Assembly (NCBI GenBank): GCA_027348305.1
Contig: DAIEPS010000137.1
Location: forward strand, 1 to 5,415
Direction: 5' to 3'
DNA length: 5,415 nt
Origin: Anaerolineaceae bacterium
GTDB taxonomy: Bacteria > Chloroflexota > Anaerolineae > Anaerolineales > Anaerolineaceae
The notes beneath the pieces were generated by a model. That model did no database searches and was not told the origin of the DNA. It worked only from the letters and a program-made list of their open reading frames with translations. Positions within the stretch are counted from its first letter, which is position 1. The number at the start of each line of letters is the position of its first letter. Below are positions 1 through 5,415 of the stretch, one piece after another. The position numbers and the translations under genes are program-made.

Positions 1-1074
1 AGGGCTTAACTTTGCCCAGACGACGAATTGAGCGGCCAGGTCGGCATTGGGGCTGTTCTTGTCAACTGTGGTTCCAGTTCCGCCAAGACCAACGGATTTG
101 TAGGAGTTTTCGTCAAAGACAGGCAACGGGGCGATGGCAATTTTACCGGCCAGATCAGGCATTTCATCTGTGAAGCGGCTCATATACCAGAGGGGATAAG
201 CAACTGCAGCAATTTCTCCGCTATAAACAGCTGCTTTGCCTTCAGCAGTATCTGCGTTACCGGTCGGGATGAAGGCGAGCAAATCTTCGTCAACCCACTT
301 GCGGATGAGTTCAACAGATTTCAGAGCTTCTGGTCCATTGAGAGTGGGCATGCCTTTTTCATCGATCAGGGTGGCGCCCAATTCAGACATCATGATGGTG
401 TATTGATATGCACCATAGGTTTCGCAGTAATACATATATTTGCCGGTTTTTTCTTTGTAAGTCTTCATTGCGGCTTCAAAGTCATCCCAGGTCTTGATGG
501 TCTTATAATCAACGCCGGCAGCATCAAGCAGTTCGGTGTTGTAATACATTACGGTGGCGCCAACATGGCTGGGGGCTGCATACAACTTGCCATCTTTGCT
601 GACCATATCCAAAATCGGAGTAACAAGGTCTTTGGCGTAGGGTTGAATATAGGGATTCAGGTCAAGGAATTGAACCTCACCGTTCATGAACATAGGCCAT
701 TTGCCCATTTCAACATCGGCGATATCAGGTACACCTTCACCAGCAAGCTGGGCAGCATAGAGTTTGTCATGAAGGGATGCCCAGTCATAGAAGACGGGGA
801 CAATTTTGATCTGTTTGTCAGGATGTTGTTCATTCCAAATGGCGGACATGCTGACAAAATAATCAAGGTGCTGCTGAATGAACGACCACATCTCTAATTC
901 AACAGGCTCGGCAGCGGCGACAGTGGTCGCGGCAGGGGCTTCAGTGGCAGCAGCTTCGGTTGCGGCAGCTTCAGTGGCGGGAACTTCAGTGGCAACGGCT
1001 TTGGCGCAGCCTACCAATAAGGCTGATACCATGACCAGGACGGTTAGAATTGAAAGCAAACTTCCTTTTTTCAT
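1..1074 (-). CDS. Sugar ABC transporter substrate-binding lipoprotein, AraN/LacE-like (C-terminus cut by window edge)
   Basis: This gene encodes the extracellular, membrane-anchored binding protein of a CUT1-type sugar ABC importer. 358 codons are visible and stay open to base 1; such proteins usually run about 420-450 residues, so only the C-terminal end is missing. The start is the ATG at 1074-1072, with an AAAGGAGT ribosome site 8 nt upstream. Residues 1-22 are a lipoprotein signal peptide (KK near the start, a hydrophobic core, lipobox LLVG|C with Cys23 as lipidation site). Residues 24-56 form a low-complexity Ala/Thr/Glu linker, and the SBP_bac_1-type domain begins near 58. Family-like stretches are GVPDIADVEMGKW (114-126) and HVGATVMYYNTELL (from 170), which resemble AraN/LacE proteins from memory of the family. 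It lies 39 bp downstream of the GH127 gene, which fits uptake of arabinose or arabino-oligosaccharides. The family is secure; the ligand is inferred. Confidence 0.93.
   Translation of the reverse strand, partial: MKKGSLLSILTVLVMVSALLVGCAKAVATEVPATEAAATEAAATEAPAATTVAAAEPVELEMWSFIQQHLDYFVSMSAIWNEQHPDKQIKIVPVFYDWASLHDKLYAAQLAGEGVPDIADVEMGKWPMFMNGEVQFLDLNPYIQPYAKDLVTPILDMVSKDGKLYAAPSHVGATVMYYNTELLDAAGVDYKTIKTWDDFEAAMKTYKEKTGKYMYYCETYGAYQYTIMMSELGATLIDEKGMPTLNGPEALKSVELIRKWVDEDLLAFIPTGNADTAEGKAAVYSGEIAAVAYPLWYMSRFTDEMPDLAGKIAIAPLPVFDENSYKSVGLGGTGTTVDKNSPNADLAAQFVVWAKLSP
931..990 (-). repeat. Four tandem 15-bp units coding TEx(A/P)A linker repeats
   Basis: Read on the minus strand, this stretch codes four five-residue units at residues 29-48 of the lipoprotein: TEVPA, TEAAA, TEAAA, TEAPA. 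They come straight after the lipidated Cys23 and before the folded domain, so they probably act as a flexible tether holding the binding domain off the membrane. The units differ mainly at synonymous or Ala/Pro/Val positions, which suggests growth by slippage followed by drift. Confidence 0.85.
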
Positions 1075-1082
1075 CTCGAGTT

Positions 1083-1090
1083 ACTCCTTT
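1083..1090 (-). promoter_or_regulatory. Ribosome binding site of the binding-protein gene
   Basis: AAAGGAGT on the minus strand lies 8 nt before the ATG at 1074, inside the 39-bp gap after the GH127 stop. It is a strong Shine-Dalgarno site and fixes the start. I see no promoter or terminator hairpin in this gap, which supports co-transcription with the GH127 gene. The strong site would allow the binding protein to be made in higher amounts than the enzyme. Confidence 0.8.
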
Positions 1091-1113
1091 TTGATATGTC
1101 GAAAATCAGCTTG

Positions 1114-2985
1114 TTACTTCTCAGTTAACCACACGCGCATCTCATTTTCGCCACGATTGCCCCATTGGCTGTATGGAATTAGCGTTATTTCACGTGACTC
1201 GTATACACAAGATTGGGAACTGTAAAGCAATTGATCCCAACTCTTTACCGATACACTGTATCCAACCGTCTTCAGAATAGGCATGTTTTCATCAAGCCAA
1301 TCGCCCTTTACCTCACTGAAAACAGCATCCCCAGGCAATCGAAGTGCACTCAGTGGACTCGCATTATCAATTTGCTCAGCACAGTAAATCGTTTCACCGC
1401 GTTGAACACAGAGTTTTCCTGCGGCGGCTGAAACACTTGGATGGGCTTTTAGAATTCTTACTTGCGGGATCAAAGAGTAGGAGTACTCCTGTTTTCCTCC
1501 GGCATGCTGAATTATAAAGTATCCATCATCTTGAGCTGCAATTTGATCGCTTATCAATTTTGAGTTTTCCGGCAGTCGCAAACAGACTTCTCTCGGACCG
1601 CCATCAATCGTGAGTGTATAGTCATCACCTTTCCGTGCAAGATTTACATAGAGCCCTCCTTTTTTTAATGAAGAACCAAGGTGCGAAAGGATGTACAAAC
1701 GATCCCCATCAAGTGCGTAAATATATCCAGGGATGGAGGTAAGAATGCGAGCCAAATTAGGCGGGCAGCACGCTACACTGAACCACTTCTGCCTTTGGGT
1801 TTTAACGTGAGACAACATGGGGTTGTGGGCGACGGTCTGAGGCACCACCTCTAGAGGATTGACGTAGAAAAAGTGATGGCCATCCCGGCCCATGCCTGAA
1901 AGAACCGTGTTGTACAAAGCCTGTTCCCAGATGTCATAGTTCGATTTTTTGCCGTTCAGCAGCCACATCCTTGAAGAGAACAACATCAGCCCAATGGAAG
2001 CGCAGGTTTCAGCATACGCACTGTCTGCAGGCAGATCAAAATCACTGGTGAAGCGTTCGCCCAGTTTTGCCGCCCCCACTCCGCCGGTGACATACATCTG
2101 TCGTGAGGTCGTGTTTTCATATAACCTGAGGCAGGCCTTTTCCAGTTCTGGATCATGGGTTAACCGGGCATAATCTGCCATGGCACAATACAAGTACATG
2201 GCCCGCACCGCATGACCCGAAGCGCAGCACTGTTCACGCACAGGCGCCTGGGTTTGAAAATAATCCGCCTTGAAATGCGCCATATCCGGGAAAATAAATG
2301 CATGGTCTTCTTTCGTGCATTCTTCGGTGAAAATATTCTCACCCACACCGCGTTCATTGAGAAAATATCCCGCAAGATCCAGGTATTTCTTTTCCTTGGT
2401 GACCTCATAGAGGCGGATCAAGGCCAGCTCAATTTCGGGGTGACCGGGGTAACCGCGTCGTTTGTTTGGACCAAAAGTGAGATCGATCAAGTCAGCGAAT
2501 CGCCGGCTAATTTTCAGTAATGTGTCTTTACCGGTTGCTTTGTAATAGGCGACCGCCGCTTCGATCAAGTGCCCGGCGCAATACAATTCATGCCCTTCCA
2601 TGAGATTCGACCAGCGTTTGTCAGGGGCAACGATCGTGTAATATGTGTCAAGATATCCATCGGGTTGTTGAGCCTCTGCGATCAGTTTAATGGCAGCATC
2701 GCAAAAAGATTCAAGTTCATCTTTTTTTTCAACACTAAGACAATATGAAACAGCTTCAATCCATTTATAGAGATCAGTATCCAGGAAAACCACCCCGTAA
2801 TAACGATCACTTGATCTTCCGGCGGCGATTTTGAAATTCTCAATGCAATGACTTTTTTCAGCATTCTCTATGCGATCATTCAATATTTCCCACATATACG
2901 GCAGAACAACATCCCGCACTAGAGCAAATTGCCGCGACCACATGGCATCATCCAACTTAACATCAGCGAGCGGAACGAATTCCAT
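1114..2985 (-). CDS. GH127 (DUF1680) beta-L-arabinofuranosidase, cytoplasmic
   Basis: A complete 623-residue glycoside hydrolase of the GH127/DUF1680 superfamily. The characterised member HypBA1 of Bifidobacterium longum (about 658 residues) releases L-arabinose from beta-1,2-arabinofuranosyl disaccharides derived from hydroxyproline-rich glycoproteins, using a zinc-bound Cys nucleophile. The active-site set aligns here: Glu310 in GERF (acid/base, HypBA1 Glu322), Glu326 and Cys328 in ETCAS (zinc ligands Glu338/Cys340), Glu354 (Glu366), and Cys406-Cys407 in ACCPPN (nucleophile Cys417 and zinc ligand Cys418). Other family stretches are GHELYCAGHLIEAA (131-144) and the C-terminal WGNRGENEMRVWL (608-620). 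There is no signal peptide, so it should act in the cytoplasm on imported sugars. The ATG at 2985 has AGGAGT 9 nt upstream. It is the first gene of the leftward operon, under two LacI-type operators. GH127 also includes an enzyme acting on aceric acid in rhamnogalacturonan II, and GH146 is a close relative, so the exact substrate is inferred. Confidence 0.94.
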   Translation of the reverse strand: MEFVPLADVKLDDAMWSRQFALVRDVVLPYMWEILNDRIENAEKSHCIENFKIAAGRSSDRYYGVVFLDTDLYKWIEAVSYCLSVEKKDELESFCDAAIKLIAEAQQPDGYLDTYYTIVAPDKRWSNLMEGHELYCAGHLIEAAVAYYKATGKDTLLKISRRFADLIDLTFGPNKRRGYPGHPEIELALIRLYEVTKEKKYLDLAGYFLNERGVGENIFTEECTKEDHAFIFPDMAHFKADYFQTQAPVREQCCASGHAVRAMYLYCAMADYARLTHDPELEKACLRLYENTTSRQMYVTGGVGAAKLGERFTSDFDLPADSAYAETCASIGLMLFSSRMWLLNGKKSNYDIWEQALYNTVLSGMGRDGHHFFYVNPLEVVPQTVAHNPMLSHVKTQRQKWFSVACCPPNLARILTSIPGYIYALDGDRLYILSHLGSSLKKGGLYVNLARKGDDYTLTIDGGPREVCLRLPENSKLISDQIAAQDDGYFIIQHAGGKQEYSYSLIPQVRILKAHPSVSAAAGKLCVQRGETIYCAEQIDNASPLSALRLPGDAVFSEVKGDWLDENMPILKTVGYSVSVKSWDQLLYSSQSCVYESREITLIPYSQWGNRGENEMRVWLTEK

Positions 2986-2994
2986 CAGTAAAAG

Positions 2995-3000
2995 ACTCCT
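2995..3000 (-). promoter_or_regulatory. Ribosome binding site of the GH127 gene
   Basis: AGGAGT on the minus strand, 9 nt before the ATG at 2985. It supports that ATG as the start and gives a protein beginning directly with the family's N-terminal region rather than a signal peptide. Confidence 0.8.
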
Positions 3001-3010
3001 AACTTGAGTG

Positions 3011-3028
3011 TGGTTAATCGTTTAACTA
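3011..3028. promoter_or_regulatory. LacI-type operator O2 (distal copy)
   Basis: TGGTTAATCGTTTAACTA is an imperfect palindrome centred on CG. Seven of nine half-site pairs match, and the core is GTTAATCGTTTAAC. A CG-centred palindrome is the usual operator form for LacI-family repressors, and a LacI-family gene lies next door. The first 17 bases are identical to the copy at 3081. Relative to the predicted leftward start near 3104 it lies at roughly +77 to +94, inside the leader. The binding protein is inferred. Confidence 0.82.
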
Positions 3029-3080
3029 ACACAATAAAAAAATATTCATTACTGCTAATTTGTAGGGCTCTTGTATTATT

Positions 3081-3098
3081 TGGTTAATCGTTTAACTG
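3081..3098. promoter_or_regulatory. LacI-type operator O1 (promoter-proximal copy)
   Basis: TGGTTAATCGTTTAACTG is the second copy, identical to O2 over 17 bases and exactly 70 bp from it. It begins about 13 bp past the -10 box of the leftward promoter, near +7 to +24. A repressor bound there would block transcription initiation or escape. The exact repeat in otherwise unrelated flanking sequence argues that selection keeps it. Confidence 0.85.
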
Positions 3099-3110
3099 AA
3101 CTGTATCGAA

Positions 3111-3139
3111 ATTATAGAAGAATTTGAAGGCCATGTCAA
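3111..3139 (-). promoter_or_regulatory. Perfect-consensus sigma-70-type promoter of the GH127/transporter operon
   Basis: On the minus strand, TTGACA (3139-3134) and TATAAT (3116-3111) are separated by exactly 17 bp. Both hexamers and the spacing match the housekeeping-sigma consensus with no mismatch. The predicted start is near 3104, 119 nt upstream of the GH127 ATG, just before operator O1. Such a strong promoter would need tight repression, which fits the paired operators. Confidence 0.9.
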
Positions 3140-3205
3140 TACCCAATTTTTCACGACTTCCTGCTCTTCGTAATGAGCACTGGATTTGCTCATCCCGGGT
3201 CTTGG

Positions 3206-3234
3206 TTGAATATAATAAAACAACAAGGTATAAA
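3206..3234 (+). promoter_or_regulatory. Probable promoter of the LacI-type repressor gene
   Basis: TTGAAT (3206-3211) and TATAAA (3229-3234) are 17 bp apart, with 4/6 and 5/6 matches to consensus, which gives a start near 3241 and a leader of about 67 nt. It is clearly weaker than the opposing promoter, as is common for a regulator gene. An alternative -10 box, TATAAT at 3211-3216, lacks a good -35 partner. No full operator copy overlaps this promoter, so strong autorepression is not evident. Confidence 0.55.
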
Positions 3235-3294
3235 TACATGGACGAAATCACATTCCTGAAGTAAAGTGTGAGCATCGTTGTAACCATATTAATC

Positions 3295-3300
3295 AGAGGG
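3295..3300 (+). promoter_or_regulatory. Ribosome binding site that decides the repressor start
   Basis: AGAGGG lies 7 nt before the ATG at 3308, a normal spacing. It is only 1 nt before the in-frame TTG at 3302, which is too close for initiation. The ATG is therefore chosen, and it also gives the usual LacI-family N-terminus (MTTLKDIAKLAGVS). Confidence 0.75.
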
Positions 3301-3307
3301 ATTGTAC

Positions 3308-4345
3308 ATGACGACCTTGAAAGATATCGCAAAACTAGCCGGTGTATCCATTGCCTCTGTGTCGTATGTGATCAATGGCAACAAGCAACTCAGTGAAGAG
3401 ACCACCAAACGTATCAACGAGGCCATTGCCCAAACCAACTTTGCCCCCCATTCACTGGCAAAATCACTGCGCATGGGTAAAACATTAACCATCGGCGTAC
3501 TGGTGGAAGACATCCGTGGTATGCCAATTGCCGACATTGTGAACGGTATTGAGGAAAATCTCGAGGAACACGGCTATCAGATGATCCTAAGCGATCTGCA
3601 TATGCTAGAAAAGCTTTACAACCAGTATGATCAGATCGTGGATTATCGTTCGTACATCAATAAAAGTGTCCAACAGATGTTGCGCTCCCACGTGGATGGG
3701 ATCATTTATGTGGGGCTGCATGACCGCCATATTGACAACATCATCGATCCGATCGAACTCCCCTTCGTGTATGCCTACTCTCACGGCTCCAAACACGATC
3801 ATTATGTGTCTTACAACAACATTGACGGCGCCATGGACGCAGTCAACTACCTGATCAACCATGGACACCGCGAGATCGCAGTCCTTGCCGGACACCCCGA
3901 CTCGTTTCCGACCCATCAACGTATGGAAGGCTTCATAACTTCGCTCAATAATGCCGATCTACCCATCAGGGATGAATACTTCTTTTATGGCGATTGGGAG
4001 TACCCCTCCGGGTATGAACAGATGAAGAAGATCCTTGCCCTGCCAAACCGCCCCACCGCCATCTTTGTAATGAACGACCTGATGGCAGCAGGCTGCATTA
4101 ATTTTGCTCAAGAATCCGGTTTGAAAATTCCGAATGACCTTTCAATAATCGGCTTTGATAACCGCGAAATTGCCAGCTACCTGCCTGTCCCATTGACCAC
4201 CATCCAGGTGCCCAACCGTGAAATAGGCCACGAAAGCGCAAAAATGCTGCTGGAGCTGACTACAGGCAGCACCGTGGATAAAAATGCCATAATCCTTCCC
4301 TGCAACCTGATCGAACGCGCTTCTGTTGCCTCAATATCTTTGTAA
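3308..4345 (+). CDS. LacI-family transcriptional regulator
   Basis: A complete 345-residue sugar-responsive DNA-binding repressor, of typical family length. Residues 4-23 form the N-terminal helix-turn-helix (LKDIAKLAGVSIASVSYVIN). The recognition helix carries Ile15-Ala16-Ser17-Val18-Ser19-Tyr20. The hinge helix around 48-57 (HSLAKSLRMG) keeps Leu54, matching the minor-groove-inserting Leu54 of PurR, which goes with operators centred on CG. Residues 60-340 are the periplasmic-binding-protein-like effector domain. They include the conserved Arg205 (HQRMEG), the ND-MAAG stretch, Asp284 in IIGFDNRE, and PLTTIQVP. The gene diverges from the GH127 operon and very likely binds the two CG-centred operators at 3011 and 3081. 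The inducer is unknown; arabinose or an arabinoside is inferred from context. An in-frame TTG at 3302 would add two residues but has poor ribosome-site spacing. No lesion is seen. Confidence 0.95.
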   Translation: MTTLKDIAKLAGVSIASVSYVINGNKQLSEETTKRINEAIAQTNFAPHSLAKSLRMGKTLTIGVLVEDIRGMPIADIVNGIEENLEEHGYQMILSDLHMLEKLYNQYDQIVDYRSYINKSVQQMLRSHVDGIIYVGLHDRHIDNIIDPIELPFVYAYSHGSKHDHYVSYNNIDGAMDAVNYLINHGHREIAVLAGHPDSFPTHQRMEGFITSLNNADLPIRDEYFFYGDWEYPSGYEQMKKILALPNRPTAIFVMNDLMAAGCINFAQESGLKIPNDLSIIGFDNREIASYLPVPLTTIQVPNREIGHESAKMLLELTTGSTVDKNAIILPCNLIERASVASISL

Positions 4346-4373
4346 GAACGTTTCACTCCATTTATTTACGTAA

Positions 4374-5415
4374 TCAGAATCCGCCAAATGCTGTGCGGGT
4401 GATGATTTCATCCTGCAATTGCCTGCTCAGGTCACAGAAGTAATCGCTGTAACCCGCGACCCTTACGATCAGGCTGCGATATTGTTCGGGGTTTGCCTGC
4501 GCGGCTTTGAGCGTCTCGGCATCCACCACATTAAACTGGATATGATGCCCGTCCAGATTAAAGTATCCGCGAACCAACTGCACGAGCGCGTTCAAACCCT
4601 CTTCGCTTTCCAGCACCTGCGGGGTGAACTTCTGGTTGAGCAGTGTACCGCCGGCGCGCACCTGGTCCATTTTTGCGACAGACCGCACAACTGCCGTGGG
4701 GCCATGCCGGTCAGCCCCCTGCACCGGAGAGACACCTTCTGAAAGAGGTTTACCCGCGAGGCGCCCGTCTGGCAGCGCGCCGGTAACCGAACCGAAATAG
4801 ATGTGGCAGGTGGTCGGCAGCATATTAATGTGATACTCGCCGCCTCTCGTGTTTTTCCGTCCGTCCACCGCGTTGAAGTAGGATTCAAAGACGCGCACCA
4901 TCAGATCGTCCACAGAATCGTCATCATTGCCGTATTTCGGGGTGCGGTTCAAAAGCAGTTGCCGGGAGCGTTCAGCCCCAGCAAAGTTGGTATCCAGCAT
5001 TTTCAGCAAATCCTCCATGCTGAAGGTCTTTTGCTCGAACACATGCACCTTGAGCGCAGCAAGAGCATCCGCCATGCTGCCGATTCCCACGCCCTGGATG
5101 TAGCTCGTGTTGTAGCGCGCGCCCCCGTTGTGATAGTCTTTGCCGCTGCTGATGCAGTCATCTGTCAAAAGGGAGAGAAACGGCGCGGGCATGTAATTGG
5201 CATACAGGCGTTCGATCACCTGGTTGCCCCTCACCTTGATATCTACAAAATACAGCAACTGCTTTTCGAAAGCACTGAAAAGCGTGTCAAAATCTTTGAA
5301 TTGTGCCGCCTCCCCTGTCTGCAGACCGAGCTGTTTGCCGGTGCGCGGATCGATGCCGTTATGCAGGGTCAATTCAAGCACCTTGGGAAGGTTGAAATAG
5401 CCCGTCAGGTTGTAG
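4374..5415 (-). CDS. Glycyl-radical enzyme, trans-4-hydroxy-L-proline dehydratase (HypD)-like; N-terminus outside window
   Basis: This is the C-terminal 346 residues of a pyruvate formate-lyase-like glycyl-radical enzyme (full family length about 780-850). The frame stays open to the window edge, beginning YNLTGYFNLPKVLEL. A GTG at 5381 is internal (Val), not a start. The radical-bearing glycine is the G of RVAGYSDYF, codon 4454-4452, followed by the family's LQDEIITRT tail. Other family stretches are GGARYNTSYIQGVGIG, TPKYGNDDD, GGEYHINMLPTTCHIYFG, LPDGR, SEGVSPVQGADRHGPTAV and GTLLNQKF. From memory of the family, these fit the HypD branch better than PFL, CutC or glycerol dehydratase. HypD dehydrates trans-4-hydroxy-L-proline to pyrroline-5-carboxylate. 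The catalytic Cys of the GCVE loop should lie roughly ten codons beyond the edge, so function cannot be confirmed here. It needs a radical-SAM activase, which is not in view. It converges on the repressor gene with a 28-bp gap. Confidence 0.92.
   Translation of the reverse strand, partial: YNLTGYFNLPKVLELTLHNGIDPRTGKQLGLQTGEAAQFKDFDTLFSAFEKQLLYFVDIKVRGNQVIERLYANYMPAPFLSLLTDDCISSGKDYHNGGARYNTSYIQGVGIGSMADALAALKVHVFEQKTFSMEDLLKMLDTNFAGAERSRQLLLNRTPKYGNDDDSVDDLMVRVFESYFNAVDGRKNTRGGEYHINMLPTTCHIYFGSVTGALPDGRLAGKPLSEGVSPVQGADRHGPTAVVRSVAKMDQVRAGGTLLNQKFTPQVLESEEGLNALVQLVRGYFNLDGHHIQFNVVDAETLKAAQANPEQYRSLIVRVAGYSDYFCDLSRQLQDEIITRTAFGGF

Larger units (their letters stand above)
2986..3307. other. 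Divergent control region between the GH127 gene and the LacI-type gene
   Basis: This 322-bp AT-rich gap holds no credible gene. From left to right it contains the GH127 ribosome site, operator O2, a stretch of about 50 bp with no clear signal, operator O1, a consensus promoter facing left, a stretch of about 65 bp without obvious signals, a weaker promoter facing right, and the ribosome site of the repressor gene. The leftward transcript would have an untranslated leader of about 119 nt containing both operators. I found no convincing terminator or riboswitch fold in that leader. Confidence 0.8.

Noticed and set aside
28..897. A 289-codon open frame on the plus strand
   Set aside because: It lies opposite the binding-protein gene. 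The minus-strand frame has a signal peptide, lipobox and family motifs, while this protein resembles nothing I know and is Phe/Ile/Gly-rich, as expected of an antisense shadow.
878..1225. A 115-codon plus-strand frame with repeated Ala/Ser/Val units
   Set aside because: The repeats are the complement of the lipoprotein's Thr/Glu/Ala linker, and the frame runs across two real genes and the gap between them.
3031..3060. A T-run on the minus strand in the GH127 leader as a possible attenuator
   Set aside because: There are seven Ts in a row, but no stable GC-containing stem precedes them, so a terminator or attenuator call is not justified.
3211..3216. A TATAAT box on the plus strand as the repressor's -10
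   Set aside because: The hexamer is perfect but the best upstream partner (TTGCTC, 19-bp spacing) is poor. The pair TTGAAT/TATAAA with 17-bp spacing is preferred, though this box may contribute.
3274..3284. ATCGTTGTAAC, resembling one side of the operator, ahead of the repressor start
   Set aside because: It has an extra base in the right arm and no matching left arm. A degenerate autoregulatory site is possible but not supported.
3302..3307. A TTG start giving two extra residues on the LacI-type protein
   Set aside because: The ribosome site ends at 3300, too close to 3302. The ATG at 3308 has proper spacing and the standard family N-terminus.
3084..3332. An 82-codon minus-strand frame across the control region
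   Set aside because: It overlaps the perfect promoter, operator O1 and the start of the repressor gene, so it cannot be a gene on the leftward transcript, and its composition is not protein-like.
3605..3919. A 104-codon minus-strand frame
   Set aside because: It lies wholly inside the LacI-type gene on the opposite strand and has no ribosome site or family resemblance that I can see.
4366..4373. The 8-bp palindrome TTACGTAA between the convergent genes
   Set aside because: It is too short and AT-rich for a terminator, unlike the operators found, and an 8-bp palindrome is expected by chance.

Overview
The window looks like part of a carbohydrate-use locus from an anaerobic bacterium, most likely a member of Chloroflexota (Anaerolineae or a relative). 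Two things suggest this. The solute-binding lipoprotein carries an alanine/threonine/glutamate repeat linker right after its lipobox Cys, a style common in that group. The glycyl-radical enzyme at the right end implies anaerobic life. The taxonomic call is inference from style, not from a marker gene.

Layout, left to right. (1) Bases 1-1074, minus strand: an ABC-transporter sugar-binding lipoprotein of AraN/LacE type, whose C-terminus is cut by the window edge. (2) Bases 1114-2985, minus strand: a complete cytoplasmic GH127 (DUF1680) beta-L-arabinofuranosidase with the zinc/cysteine active site intact. It lies 39 bp upstream of the binding-protein gene in the same direction, so the two look co-transcribed, and permease genes would be expected further left. 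(3) Bases 2986-3307: a divergent control region. It holds a perfect-consensus sigma-70-type promoter firing left (TTGACA-17 bp-TATAAT), two identical LacI-type operators downstream of it in the 5' leader, and a weaker promoter firing right. (4) Bases 3308-4345, plus strand: a LacI-family repressor that probably reads those operators. (5) Bases 4374-5415, minus strand, convergent with the repressor gene: the C-terminal part of a glycyl-radical enzyme whose sequence best fits the trans-4-hydroxy-L-proline dehydratase (HypD)-like branch. Its N-terminus and catalytic Cys lie beyond the right edge.

Working model. When sugar is absent the LacI-type protein sits on the two operators and blocks a very strong promoter. 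When an arabinose-containing ligand is present, the importer and GH127 are made, short beta-arabinosides are taken up, and they are cleaved inside the cell. GH127 enzymes of the HypBA1 type act on beta-L-arabinofuranosyl chains attached to hydroxyproline in plant extensins. A HypD-like enzyme next door therefore raises the possibility that both the sugar and the hydroxyproline of these glycoproteins are used. The link is attractive but unproven: the HypD-like gene is on a separate, convergent transcript and its substrate-pocket half is not in view.
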